NCBI RefSeq assembly: GCF_047495875.1
Contig: NC_092464.1
Coordinates: 21,856,865 to 21,920,864, forward strand
Reading direction: 5' to 3'
Source of the DNA: Pithys albifrons albifrons
Taxonomy: Eukaryota; Chordata; Aves; Passeriformes; Thamnophilidae
Length of the DNA: 64,000 nucleotides
Part shown: one piece after another, positions 25,201 to 40,200 of the stretch
How the letters are laid out: every line of letters starts with the position of its first letter
Numbering within the stretch: the first letter of the stretch is position 1
The notes under the pieces: generated by a model
What the model saw: the letters and a program-made list of their open reading frames with translations, nothing else
Told to the model about the DNA's origin: nothing
Database searches by the model: none
Program-made: the position numbers and the translations under genes

Positions 25201-28200
25201 ATTTTTTAAAAACAGAGCAAGAACATACTGTCTGAAGTCCATTTTTTTGCTTAAAGGTTCTAGAACCTTAATGTTTATTAAGCATTAAGCAATATTTAGG
25301 TAAATAGAAATAAAGTGTTTCTTCCGGTATTATATATGCGTTTTTTCTGTGGTTGTTTTCTGTCATTCTGTGTAATACCAACTTTGCCTTGTTTGTCTCA
25401 AACTTGTATTCATTCTGGTGGGTCATGCTCAGTGTTCTTTATTTTTAGGAAGCAGTTTTGAAAAACAGGTCAGGGTTAAGCTGAGACAGTTCATGATTTC
25501 TGTAAGAAGCCTGAAGAACGTGAAGCAAATTCAAGATTTCTAGAGTGTGGTTTAATGGTACCACATCCAAGTATGTTGTTTGTCTGCAGTGACCAAATTA
25601 TTAATACAACTAAAAAAGCCTTTATTGCTGCCGAGTGCTTAGATGGCATGCACAGTAATGCTTCAGAGCAGAGGAGAACTTACCTTGTAGTATGCTAAGC
25701 CTGCACAAACTAATTCAGAAAGTTTAAAGGACTGGTGGTATTTTTTACTAGGGTGTGCTTACAGAAGTGAAATGACACTACTGCAAACTTTGGTTGAAGT
25801 ATGAATTAATGGAGCTTCATTGCTGCCTTAGGTGGTGCTGGATCTGAGTATGCAAGCTTGACCTATTGGATGTAAAATACATCTTTGTAATGCACATTTG
25901 CACATGTAGTTAAAGATAAGCCTGGAGAGCCTTCTGTCAGATATAGGGAAAACCCCATGGCTACAGTGACCCTTTTTATAACAAAAAAAAGTCATGTTGT
26001 TGTGGAAGAACTACCATTTCTGTGATTAAATGTGGCCTAAAAAATGTGCAGTGGTTCTCTCTTGCCACTTGGGATGATGTACCTGTCATGCTGTATTGGG
26101 GGGGGATGCCTTTCCCCAGTTCAGAGTCACATCCATGCTTTTCATATGGCAGCATGTAGGGATACAGAATTGGGAAAAGGAGAAATTGTGGATCAGAAGC
26201 ATTGAATATTCTTTCTGCTGAGACTGACAGTGTCTGTCAGAATGTGCATGTATATCCCTTTTTGCCTGTCCCCATTTGCTTGTTGGTTGCTGACTGCAGT
26301 TGCATGGTTTGTATATTACATTGAACTGGAGTCACTTCGGCACAATCAGCACTTAAAAGAATAATGCAAAATATCACTCACTGCAAGTTGCCGTGTGTCA
26401 GCTTCGTCAAGGTAGTTACCCATGAGAAATGAAAGGCATGAATATCCATATCTTAGAGACAAGTTTAAGGGCAAGGTGGTAGTGGAACAATTTTGCAACA
26501 ATAGCTCTAGCATTTGTTTTATTATGTCATTGTAAGATAATTCTGAAATACATTAAAGATGGAGGGGGAAAATAGGGGTTGTTTTATCTCAATACATATA
26601 CTGTATCTTCTGTGAAAGAACACCTTTGATTCAGTGGTTACAAGTAAATATTAATGTTACTTAGCGTATTTCAGTCTTAATAGGACACACTGATAGGCCA
26701 AAAATGAGATCAGTGGGAGGGGTACCGTGACTTTCATAGGGAATAGAAATGTATTATGCATGTTCAGTGGAGGTTCAAAGATGAATTTTTGTTACACATG
26801 TGAGACAAAATATTACCACAAACTATCATAATTCTTTTGTTTAAAACCTTAGCTGTTGACCCTTTATGGCCATGATTTAATTGCTGAGATAAATAATTCA
26901 TTTCTGTCCTTACATCTGTACTCATGACTTTTTTTAATTCAGATAAATTTAACCATATTCTGATGCATTTCAGGGAAACAAAAATTTACCTGATCTTTAA
27001 AGGTGATAGATAGATCAGGTGTCATTTCTGTTTGGGAAGGAATATACATAAACATGTGCTTATTTACATATTTCTTTACATATAATCTGTGTTCATTTGA
27101 CAGGATTTGTCTTTAGTGACTCTGAATCAACTGCGTTAGAACAATTTGAAGGTGGCCCTTGTGCAGTGATAGCACCTGTACAGGTAAGATCCCTTTATTA
27201 TAGGAATGGTTTAAAATTAGCCCAAAATTTGTTCTTTGTATATTTCAAATGAAAATAAGTATGAAAAAATGCAGTTTAGTTGTATTTTGATTTTATAATT
27301 AAAGTGGGGAGGAGACAACTCTGTAAAAAGGCAGAGATGGGCATGGGCTGATTTTGAATTATAGTTTTGCAGAGGGACATTTGTTTGAGGAATTGCAGCA
27401 GGTTGATCCATGCAGAAGTAACTTCGAGGTGGGGAATGCATAATAAAGGGAAGAAGGAAAAGATCAGATATAAATGTAATCCTCATTCTTTTCATCTCTT
27501 GAATTCTGTGCCGTAAAGGGTAATATCAGTGTCCCAGTGGCTGCCTTAGAAAACTGTATTAGAAATATTTGAAGTAGTTGATTTTCAAAGCTAACAAGGT
27601 TTGCTATGTAATAGAAGTGGAAATGTTGTACTTTTAAAGTTCTAGTTAGAAGAATAGTTGAAGTGTGTCAGGTGAATACATTTTATTCTGGATACACGCT
27701 TAGGATTTCACTTGTGCTTCAGACACGTTCAACCAGCTGTGGTAGTTTTCATACTCCCATCGTACCTTGTAGGCTGTGTATGTGCTCTTTGCAGTGCTGT
27801 TTCTGGGGCAGTTCTGACTGCTGGAGAGATGTAGGACCTGTACAGTAGTTTGTGTAACTGCAACTGTTCTTCAGTCTCTTAGGGACACCCTGCAGAGACA
27901 GGCAGGTATTGAGTCTGGGGCCAGATTTTCTGGTAACGTGCTCTTGACTCCTCTTAAACACAACTGACATTCTGCAGGTGTCTCAGTGTGATTGGAGGCC
28001 TTGTCCACTGATAGGGGACATACTAAAGTTATATAGCAAAGTGAATCTGGAATCTGATCATGAACTGGAAGGTGTCCGAGTCAGACAACTGACACTGGGG
28101 AATTGTTTGCACCTGTGGTGTGTACAATGTGATTGTCATAAAACCCCTGTTACTTCAAGACCCTCTAAACACTGGTCTCACCAAACAACTTGTACTACAG

Positions 28201-31200
28201 GAGGGAGCACCACTTGTTTAATTTGAAAACAATCAATAAAAAAATATTTGATTGTGAAATACACTCTGTGGTATGGCTCTGTCTAGTCCTGTTGTAAAAC
28301 CAGGTGCTGGGTGTCTGGTCTCTGGTGTGAGATTTAAAAGTCTTTTATATGAGAGGAGTGGAGAGCGTAAAGAATAGAACCAGTCAGCTCCTTAAAGGCA
28401 ATGCCAAGTCTTTACCATATCTAATGTTCTTACAGATAGTGTTTTTTCAGACTTAAATATAGTTCAACTTCCTTGAAATTAAGTGATTAAAGCATGATTA
28501 AAAGTGAACTGAGTTCCAGCTAGGGAAGGAGGAAAGGATCAAACAGATCCTGCAGTGCCTGGTGCTGCTGTGAATTACTAAAAAGGTGTGCAAAAGATCT
28601 GTGAGGGTGAGTGTGTTAGGAAAGAAGTCAAAGTTGAACCAGCTGTTTTTGAGGTACTGTGTATATCTGAAATGGCATCTAATAAAGCAATCAGAAAGAC
28701 CAAGACTGTGCTTCCCAAAGTTTGTTCTTTCATTCTTCCTTCTCTGTCACTTAGAGCATATCTTTCTTTTTTTTTTAAGTTGCAGCATTAATATTGATGG
28801 GAAAACAGAGCAGGGATATAGAGATGCATAGTTTTTCTTTAACCTGATCAGCAAGTTATGACTTGCAATGGTTAGAAGAGGTGGGCTTGTTAACTGCTAA
28901 AGAGTTTTGTCTGAGTGACTAGGGATGGCTTGTACTACTGGTCAGTCATATTGAAATATATTTGTGCCTCCATTCCTGCTGTCCTTTGAGTCTGAAGATG
29001 TTTATGTCAATACGCACTCTGTGCGTTTGAGGTGCCCTGAAGGCTCAAACTCGACAGTAGTTACGAGGCTGCCTTTGTAGCTACTTTGGCTGGGAAAGGC
29101 CAGGAAACAGTGCAGGCTCATGGTTTTTCACTGAATGATGAGCAGCTTGAAACCCTTCTAATAACATGCAAAAATCTTTTGGTACAGAGTGTGTGATGTA
29201 ATGTAAAATTTGCTGTTGGCTGGCATTTTAATATTATTTTATTCTTTGATAACAAAGGCATTCCTTTTGAAGAGGCTTTTTACCAGTGAAAAGTCTACTT
29301 GGAGAGACTGTCCAGGTATTGAGACCTCTTTTTTCCCCCCCTCTTTATTTTTCCATTTTATTTATTTGTAAAGCATGTCCTAGTACAAATAATTTAAAAT
29401 ATTCCTTTTTGTTTATGTGCTCCCATGCTATATGTATAGTAAATGCTTCAGAATTCCCATTTGTGTAATCTATGCTTGTTCATAATACTTAACGCATTTT
29501 ATGAATATCTAATTGAAATCTATTATTAAAAAATGTAATTGATTAGAAATCATATAAACCCACATTCTTTTAAAGACAGCTTTATAATTCTTTGGTCCAA
29601 TATAGTCAAAGAGCAATTAACATTATTATTTTGATCTCATTATTTAACTTAATTATTTAGATAGCAATAATGTATAAAAATACTATTAGCTTATATGCAG
29701 TGCTGTTATCAGCAATTGAACTCAACGCTGGTTTCTGATCTTTCAGAAGAGGAGCAGAAGAACCTTCTCTGCCATACATTATGTGATATTTTGGAAATGG
29801 CTTGCTCTGATAATTCTGAGTCATACTGTCTGGCAACATGGATAAGAGGAAAAACAACTGAAGAAACTGCTGGCATTTCTGAAAGTCCTGCAGAATCTAG
29901 TCGTCGAGAGGAACAACCTTGTAAGACGGATTTCTTTTCTAAACTATCTGTGGCTTAGTGAGTTGTTATGTAGTTTTTGGGGGGCTGCTGCTTTTTATTA
30001 ATTCACAGTTGTAGTTTTTGCCTTTGTAATTCTATTAGCAACAGACGGATTTTTGTCTCTCAATTAGATGCATTGATCTTTTTTGTTGAAAGGAATGTGC
30101 TATCACACATACATGTTTCTTTTGAATTTCAGCAGTTTCCATAATATTTTCAATTTTATTTTTTAATTTATTGAGTCCTGATATATCTTTGATTTTGAAA
30201 CATCTACATGCTTCCTAAAACAGGAAGAACACTTTAACTTGTCACTTGTTGCTTTATTTTAGAGGAACATTTGCAGGAAATCATGCAATGCTTTATCTGT
30301 TCTAAAATATTCTGGATCCCCTGTTATGGAAAAGTAGCCTTTTTCTGTTTGTTTGGTTATATGCAGTACCAAACAGCTTAAAACACCTGGTAGATTATCA
30401 GAATTTTTTTGTAAGTTAGAATTTTTCAGTTGCCTGCTTTTTGCAAACATGTCAATTCTTTTGTTAGTTACTGACATCAAGGATCCAGCGAACATCATCT
30501 GTTGCACTAAGATACACCATCCAGTCGTATCTAACTGCTGCAGAGCCATGGTTATGGAAAATTCCTCTGTGTACATATGATCAGAGAGACATGTATTTCT
30601 TAACCTTTCATTGGGAGAGATCTACTGTGTTACAAGATAAGCTTCTTTTTCTTTTAGTTTTTCTTCCCAATGTGTCCCTTAAGAAGTACGAAAAACTCTT
30701 CACATGAGAACATGCCTATAAAGGTGCCATCTTTTGATGGAAGGAATATGTTATTCAGCAGTTTGTGGCGTAACTACAAAGTAAGAATCATACAAAATAG
30801 ATTTATATGTGCACAGCTAGTTATAGCAGTTGGTAGTGCTGGAGCTCTTTGTTACAAGTCATCTTCATCTGCTTCTAGCAAATGCTCCATATGCTTTAGA
30901 AGGCTCAAACAATAAGAATAAAAATGTACTTAATTGAAAAAAACCAGCATCAGCACTTAAGTGTTCCAAAAACGTTGAGTTCTTTTTAAGTAAGAAAAAG
31001 TATTATACAGAAAATGGTATCTGCAACTTTTCTGTAAAAAATATTCCTTTGCAAGATAAGGCAGTTGTAACTCTCAATTTCTGTGGATTTTCCAGTAGTC
31101 TCTAAAGCTCTTGCTCATATTATGAAGTTTCCTTTGAAGAGTAAGTGAAGCAGACTCTAGCTGCCTAGAGGTTCTTACTCTTGTGCTTTTTAATGTATTG

Positions 31201-34200
31201 CCTTATTCCAAAAGAATTTTTGCTGTAGAAAATGTTCAGCAGAAAGTGGGGGTTTTTAAATACACATTCAATTAATAGTAACTCTCAACACTGACTCTTA
31301 TGAACTAATCCATTCTATTACATAACTACTTTTTTAATGCTTCTGTACAAGTCTTCAAGTTCTGCCTGACTTTTCTTTAATATGGAATGAGCTTAGGAAG
31401 AGCAGGATATACTTACCATGAGCAGTGTGCTTGTGTCATGGACAGGGTCTTTCATTGTTCCTATTCTACATTCCCTGCTAGACACTGAATGTGCATCTTG
31501 TACGTACTCTTCAGTTCAGACAGTACTGTGTCTTATACGTATAATGCAATACACTACCCGATTTAAGATACATTTATTAGGTTTGGGCTGTTTTTTCCTC
31601 CTCTGTCCTGCTATAACTAAACCAGCTTCTTAACCTGGTTTAGTGTGGGACGAGGATGTGGAGGAGAAGATATTGTTACTAACGAAGAGTTGTGTAACTG
31701 TTAGTGCAAAGGAATACATTTATTTCTTGCCTGGCTACTGTACTCAATACAAATAGGAACTGGTATTGTCATAGTTGGTAGAATTAAGAATTGAGTTTGG
31801 GTGGCAGAAAGTATTACAGATACAGTTCCATATGGTAGGCTGCTGCTATTTGGGAAGTGAATATGGAGATATAATAAACCCATGAAATACAGTTAGACCC
31901 AGCATGATAGAGTATAATTTCAAAGAGTGTCCATACAATTGAATTTCTCATACATCTAATGTTCTCTTGCTGTTAGTTCTTTTTCTTTCCACTAACTACT
32001 GTCTCTATTTAGCATTGTTTGGGTTATGTATAGCCATACTTCTCTTTAGAATTTCTGCTTCTTTCCCTTTATTTCCAATAGTAATTCTCTTACCATTTCA
32101 CTCTGTTCTTTAGTAACAGAATGAAACTGCCTGTCATGTGAACTGCCTATCATGTAACTGCCTATGTGAACAAAGGGCGGATTTGAGCACACTTACTGAA
32201 TGCAATAGCATTTTTCATCTGCTTTTGTGGTGTATAGCAGTGACTTGTTGGCCATATGTTGGCTTTAGTAGTGCAAGTTCCCAGGTTCAAAGATTGCTTT
32301 ATATGATTTAGTCCCTCTAACTTTCTGTTTACAAAAATGTATCTTCTTGAAGGAGGTTTAGTTTCTCCAGTATTTTATGCAATTCAGATTCATTGTTTCA
32401 TATGTTTTAAGAAATTTCTCAAAAATACATTTTTTAAGTCTAATTTTGCTCTTGGTAACCAAATTTTATCAATTCCTTGTAGCTTTTCAACAGACAGAAA
32501 CTGACACTCTTAAGACTGCTGCTGCCATATTTCTGAAGTAGAACATGAAAGTATCCTGTTCCTGGAGAATCAGTTGTATTTGCACATGGGCAAATCAAGT
32601 GCATCTCTCAATACGATCGGAATTGGCATTAAAAGCCCTTTCTGGAATTCTTGTGGAAAGAACTGATCAGTACTGTTAGGCCTAGTGGCTTCAGGTCTTA
32701 ACTGAATTGTGTGCAGTCAAATTCAGTAGCTAGATGATCAGACATTGTTTAAATATTCAGCATTGGGCTCTATAAGAAAGCAGATCTGTCTCTCTTGTGT
32801 ATTGTTCCACTAGCAGAAAGGTAAAGAAAAGGTAAAAGAAAGGTATAAAGCTGGTGTTGAACTTGGGAAGACACTAATGCTGTATTTTTTTCTGTCTTGG
32901 ACACAACACCTATTTGAAAGACTATTATTAAAAGAAAACAATGAGAATTTATTTAAAAACAGAATGCATGTAACACTGTATAGAATAATTCTACTCATTT
33001 GTAATAAATAAGCACTAAACAGAAAAGAGCAACTAAATTTCAGTAACAGAAACGTGTATTTGAAGAAAAAATACAGCTTACCTACACTGATATAATGATC
33101 CAAATAAACATGCTGCTTTTTTAGGAAGAAACTTCTTGTTGACCTGAAAAATTATATCTTAGTATGCATAAGCTTGGTGACTTGGTAACAGCCATGTTTT
33201 GTACAAAATCAACAGCTTAGCATTTGACAAATACTTCCAAGGCTACACACTCCAGTGGCTTTGTGCTTTTAATATTGATTAGTCCAAATAGAAATGTTCT
33301 CGCTAATTTGTATGGTGGAATCTTAATGTTGCAGTAAATTAGTTTATACTAATCAATTAAATTTAAATGTCAGGGGAGGATTAAATATATAATTAGAGCT
33401 TGAAAGTATACTAGCTTGCTGTGTGTATCTTGTGTCATTTTTTTTGCCATGTGTAGTGCTGAAAAGTGTCTCTTGTGTATAGCTGCCTTGGCTGTCGAAG
33501 AGCTTGGCTTTGAGCGATTTCATGCATTAATTCAGTAAGTAATATGTTGTAACATTTAAAATACAACAGTTTGAAGTTACACTGATATTCACAGGCCTAC
33601 AAGGGGTATATTGAGGAACTTTGTGTATTAAACATCAGCTTAAACTTGGATTTCAAATTTTTGTTTGGGGGTTTTGGTGGTTTTTCTTTGCATTTCACCA
33701 TTTGAAGTGGAATATTATTTTGAGCCATAAGTATTAGGCTTTAAAATAAAACTGGAGCAATGTAGTTTGCAAAATTGGTCTGATAGCTTGGGTATGTGAA
33801 CACAGCTAATCAAGATTTAAGTTAAAGATGTTAATCCTCTGTGTGTATTAGGTGTTTCTATCTGAAATATTTGTGATATATTTACTCAAAAAATCATCTA
33901 GTATTTTTCTTTATTTGAGATATCATAAGAAACATTTACAAAAATATTTCATATATATGACTGAAATTTGTTTCATACTTTAAACACTGTTTTCTTTTTG
34001 GGGTGTAAATACAGAGCTCAAAGTTCTAGTGTGTTTATCTTCAAAGGTAACAACCTTTTATTTTCACAGTGGACAGTTGTAAACAGTATACAAGTAAATG
34101 CCAAAGAGTAAATAAAGAGCACCAGACTTCCAAAGAACACCTGATATGGAAAATGTTGCTAACTAGAACTGAAATTACCACTGGTTATGGTATCAGGAGT

Positions 34201-37200
34201 AATATAATTTATTTTTTAAACCCATTGTAACATAAGGAAAAGACAAAGAGGAGAATATAAAATTTTTGTAACCTTATCAAAACACTAATTTCCTGGGCAC
34301 TCCCGAAGTCTTTGGGCTTGTGGTACCTGCTTGATTTTTCTGTATTTCTAACTGGAAAAATGAATGCTCTGGCATTTGCTTTTAGAGCAAGCTGAGCAAT
34401 GGATTTCAGAACTGTCATTGCCTTGTGTACCTTGTATGCCATGTGTACTCTACTGGTGCAGAAAGGTAGTTTGAAAATCTTGAGTATTGGCCAGAGTAAA
34501 CCTATCTGTGGATATGTTTTTGTAGATGCTTGTTTCTTTTGTAAACAAAACCTATTAAAAGTGTGTAAGAAATTAAAAAGAATATAACTGTGTAAGATAA
34601 ACAGAGAGTATGATCTAATTCAAATTAATAAAAACTAATGTCTATATTCTCAAAAGAAGTCTTTAGCTCTCTCTAAAAATCTCAAGAAATAGAAAGTATA
34701 TTGCTTCACTGGAATCCCTTGATGGATCTCTTCTTTCCTCTGTTTTGATTTTACTTTTATTCTTTTTAAACATACGATCCATGGTGTTACCTTGTCATCC
34801 AGGCAGCCACTATATTTTGCAACCAGACAGTGTCCTAAATGTTACTGTACCACTTGTGGTTGTGAACATTTTGCTTTTTCCAAAGCTAGAGTCTACAAAA
34901 GTCAAATTCTCATGGGAAATGTAATAATTTCTTCAAAAGCCTGGAAGATAATTTTGCCTGGTGAAGTAGAGGAGTTTTTTTCTTCACTGTTTATAGGCTA
35001 AATGTCTTTCAGACTAGATAATGCAAATGTTATTTTGGTGACACAGTCGATTTGCAATTTCAGTAGCAGTGTTATGTAGAATTACTGGTGCAAGCCACTC
35101 AGCTCTTTCACAAGTGAATGTATCTTTATGGTTAGTGTTTGCATATAAAACCTATGTTCATTTTTGCATATTGCTCCAGAACTATTTATCATCTTCTGAT
35201 GGGTAAATACTGATGACTTTATGGCAGTTATAGTAACTTCAGAACAGCTGCTCTGTCATTCTGTATGTAACACCAGACCTACTCTTACTTGGACATTTTC
35301 ATATTAGGTATTAGTAGTTTTGGTTTGTGCTTTGTGATACTGTTCTAATTCTGCATCTAAATATATTCTTCTTTTCTGCTGTTTGTTTGTTGGGTTTTTT
35401 GTCTTTAGCAAACGAGCATTCAAAAGCTTCCCTGAACTGAAGGATGCAGTTTGGGATCAATATTCAGCATGGACAAACAGATTTGGAGTATTGCTCTTTC
35501 TGTATTCTGTAATACTGACAAAGGTTTGTGGGTTGTTTGATTTTTTGTGTGTGTGTTTTTTATTTCTTTAAGAGTAAATATGATTGTAACCCTTTTTTCT
35601 GTAAAAGGTGAACAATAAACTGATAAACTAAGCCAAATCTAGATCACTGTATGGAATGGTATCTTCATCCATTGCACTACATTCTCAGCCTAAAAACTTG
35701 AAAAGCTCAGACCTTTACTTTTTGGGGTTTGGTTGTTTTTTTTTTCCCTTTCATTTTCTGTTGTGGAAGAATTACATGTTCTGAAAACATCCTTCCCTTT
35801 ATATATCAAGAGAAAGCAGTCCATTTAGTTATCAGTTCTTATAAGAACATGAGCTTCTGAATGTTTTACTACTGCATTCTGTTGTATAAATATTTTAATT
35901 CTTCTCTTAAGATAGCAAAGATATTTGTAATTTTTCTGCAGGGTATTGAAAACATAAAAAATGAAATTGAAGATGCAACTGAGCCATTGATAGATCCTGT
36001 TTATGGTCATGGAAGGTAAGCTGCAAATTATAGTTGCTAGCACTTAGAACAGTTTAGTGGGCTAATTTTGTATGTTTCTGTAACTGATCATTCTTTTAGG
36101 AAATCACTGACACAGTGACAGAAATGCAGTTATAACTTTAACTAAAAGCCACACTGAAAAGAATGTGCCTTTTTCACTGCTAGCTCCATTTAGTGCATTA
36201 ATTCTTAAGGAAACACTTCTGTTATTACTGAATTTTCAGAGGAATAATTCTCAAATTCAGGGCCACATTTTTATAGGAAGTTTGTAGTTGAACCATGCAA
36301 GTGACAATTACTGTTGCTAAATTAGAAATACATGCTAGTTCATGGAAAGTAGTTACAGAATGCTTAGCTGGGTAATGCAATAATTTTTCATTTGCTAGAC
36401 ATAAAACACATTTGCAGAAATAAAATACACATCCTTTTTAATTTCTTATATAATTTCTTTCTGTTATCTAGCCAAAGTTTGATTAATCTCCTGTTGACGG
36501 GACATGCTGTTTCTAATGTGTGGGATGGAGACAGAGAATGTTCAGGAATGAGTAAGTTGATTCTAGTTTTATGCTTGTTCATAATTTTTACATACCATAA
36601 GATGCTGACCTACAGGTTTAGAATATGCTCCATTTCTATTTTGATAGTCTGTTTGCTGCCCTTTGATTTAAGCAGACTTCAGATGGCAATAAAACATCCT
36701 TGCACAAAATTACTGATCTTAGTACCAGGGAATGCAGGATTGTCAGCTACAAGTTGAAATTTTAAGGTACCTGATGACCTGGATGATGAAGGGGAGTGCA
36801 CCTGGGAAGGCTGGCCAGTATACTGGGGACAGGGCCACTACTCAGTGCAGCCACATCAGGCTAGAGAAATGAACAGACAGGAACCTCATGAAGTTCACCC
36901 AAGTCCTGTATCTGGGATGGAATATGCCCATGCAACAGCACAGGGCAGCCCTGGCTGGCTGGGAAGCAGCTTTATAGGAGGGGATCTGAGGGCCCTGTGG
37001 GCAGTGAGTTACACACAGTCACTAGTCTGCCCTTCCGGCAAAGGCAACCAGCAGCATTGTGGGCTGGAGAATAGATAGTCATTGAAGGGAAGGGATGGTT
37101 CTTTCCCTCTGTTTAGGAATTGTGGGACAACCTTTGAAGTGATGTGTCCAGTCCTAGGCTCCCCAGTAAAGGAAAAACATGGACATTGTGGAATGAGTTC

Positions 37201-40200
37201 AGTGGAGGCTCACCAAGATGGTTTTTTGCATTTCATCTTACAAAGAGATCATTTGAAAGCAGGAACAATTGGAAGTGTGGAAATGTTCACATCTTCTCTC
37301 CCACTGCTATAAGGTCCATCTCAGGTTCATCAACACATTTTTACAATGATTTTCCATCATCTAAGTCATCACTGAAAATACTGACTTGAACTGAGGTTCA
37401 AGACAGATCTGTGCAAGACCTAAAGTGAAATGCTCTGGTTTGATAATGAATGAGTAGTGTAATCTCCTTTGAGACATTTTAGACTTGTACTTGAGTTGAT
37501 TCCCTACAGCCTGTACTTTCAGATGTATAGAATGTCATTTGGATACTGTATCTAACATTACTCTATTTGGTAGACTTGTCAGAGTGTTCAGAGTGGATTA
37601 TTGTGTATTACTGAGCCAGTTTTTTTTCTGTCCTTCCTACTCCATGCAAATTGTTTACTATCCCTTTGGCTGTTAAAAGCATCCTTTCTCCTGGGTTTCT
37701 CCTCTAGCTTTTTGCTAGGGTAAGGACCCAGTTTTCCCTTTTCTATTATTCTGACAACTTCTATACCTTTGATACATAAGTTAATTATTAGTGCTTCAGA
37801 GAATTACTTTATCTGGCTACTTGAGTGTTATATAATAAATTTCATTAAGATATGAAAGCTTGAACAGGCCTATGTTATTTGCAGTTCTTAGCCAATTTTA
37901 TTCTTTTTTTTATGGCTGACACCGTTATCATTACTTATCTTGAGTATATGGCATCATATACCTTTTTGTTAATTAAAACAAAGATGGCTTTCAATACTTT
38001 CATTTTCTTTGTCTCATTTCATTTTGTGTTTTCTCACTAAATTTCTACCCTGATTCATTTTGCGCATTGTTGTCATTTATGCTCCCTATTTCTATCTGAA
38101 TTTTGTTGTCATTAGTTTTCCAGGTTTTATTAGTGTGTTCTCTTCAGTATTTTTAATTTTCCTGTTTTGAGAGATTGTGATTTATCAGTCTGAATTTTTA
38201 GATTGTGATCAACCAATCTGAGTTGTTCTTGCAGCTTTCCTTTACATTATTATAATTTACTCTTTTGCAATTCACTAAATTGTTTATGAAATCTGTGAAT
38301 TCATTCTCTTGTTTGTTTTTCAGATTTGCTTTCCAGTAGGCCTTATTCCTTAGTTATCCAAGTTGGAATTTTTTTCTTTTTTGAGAATGCTGAACTCCTT
38401 TTGCACACAGTAATATTCCACGTTTAGATTTTCAGTCAATTCTGCCCTAAAATTCCAGAACCAGAACTCCAAAAGAAATATTTTTCTCTTTTTGGGAGTA
38501 GCAGAGGAGCAGTAAATGGTCTTTAATACCTCTTAAGGATCTGATATTATGTGTCCTGTTAGTTTTTGACCAGTCAAGTAATTGGACTTTACTACTGAGA
38601 GCTCTCCATTTTCTTCAAGCCCTTGGGATAATTAGAACCAAACCCAGTTTATTCACTCTTAAGTTTATAATCCTATCTGTTATAAAGTGACCTGTTTAGT
38701 CTATAATAAAGAAGGAACTGCCCAGTAGTGTTCACAATTTCTTAGGCAAGACTGAATTTTGAATACATCTTACAATCCTTTTTGTCATCTTTTCTTCTCC
38801 CATGATTTCTTTTGTATTTTGTTTTTCTTTGTAGCCTTCATCTTGTTTCGGGCCAGTGCTGTGTGTTTCTCATCTAGGAGGCATTGCAGGTGTGAAAATA
38901 ACAGACTGAATATGGTTGGTGGCTGTTTTATCCAGAAGTTGTCTGAAGTCACTTTACTTCTTGTTCCACTGTTTAGATAAGCAGTTTTTAATTAATAAGT
39001 AAATCCTTAAAATTGCTTATAAACCATTTTAAAGGTACAGTCAGTAATTTTAGCAGTGACAAAGAATTAACTGAATTGCAAACTTCAGGAACTACCAGGT
39101 AGCTTGCAGATTGTACTCAGAGCTCTGACTCTTACAGCACTGCATATTTTCCAAATACAGTAGGAGTTATTAGCTGGAATTGTTCTTTGCTACCAGTGGT
39201 AAAAATAGCAGTGAAATGATCCCTCTTCTTTCACTATCTACATATTCTCCTTTAAGCCTTTCTTCTTATTCTCGTTTCTTCTCTTGCCACAATTATCCAC
39301 AGTGGGAGGATATGGCGAAGTAGACTTTTTTCTCCTTTTTTTTCAGGATCGTAATTCTTTCTTGAAGTGTATCAATTCCCTGGGAATACCGATAATGCTG
39401 CAGCCGCTCTTCCCAGGCAGTGCCAGGGGTTTGTGGTGCTCGGTGTGGCCGCTGGGGGGCGATGTGCCCGTGCGGTTCGTACCAGAATCCTCACACCTTT
39501 TTTTTTAAAAAAGGCTCTAGTTTTCCATCTGTTTAAACAGTTCAATACTTTGCAAATTGCTTTTCCAAAAAAGAGAAACTAACTTACTGACAAGATGCAA
39601 ACATATTAGCTTTCTTAGATGATCTTTGATGTTACCAGATCACTTCCAAGGGTCTTTTCTCTTTGTGAGGTGAGGATATTCACAGGACAAGCTTTGATTT
39701 AGGGCAGCTGATCTCTCTTTGTTTCCTCATAAGTCATCAAAAAGTCATTTTTGCTTTTGTGTCTGTCTTCTCTGTTAATTCTGAAGGTGCCGTGGGTAGA
39801 CCAGTGACTACAAGCTGAGGTGGACAATCGAATGAGCTTGACTGCTATTTGGGATATTCACATTCTGTGGCCACTGTTGTAGCCAGAATCCCAGCTCTCT
39901 CATTATCAGTCAGAGTTCTCATGTAGTTATCTGTCAGGGTAACAAAGTATTTGATAATAGAATCATAGAAATTATTTAGAATAATTTTCTGAAGAGTAAA
40001 TACTATTTACATGTGACTTTGCTGTTCTGTTCCAAGCATTGGCTCCTAAATCTGAAGTCTTTCTTCAGCAAACTGAACTTTACATTTGTTTTTGTTAATG
40101 GTTTTTAAGAAATACATAAGATGTGTAAAATTATTTCTTTAATGTTCTATTGCTTACTTTTGCTGTCTTTTCCCTTTCATTGCACATATAAATGTACTAT

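Larger units (their letters stand above)
19277..27103 (+). other. MINDY3 intron 1 (7.8 kb)
   Basis: Runs from GTACCT to a TTTGACAG acceptor. The first 150 bases are still CpG island and include a G-quadruplex-forming tract. The rest is AT-rich, with a 30-base tandem duplication at 22111-22157. Open frames such as those near 21204-21464 and 22525-22944 have no recognisable product. I see no clear transposable element in this intron. Confidence 0.85.

Noticed and set aside
36845..37389. Protein-coding frames in intron 8
   Set aside because: They coincide with a sense CR1 fragment and are its translation in different frames.
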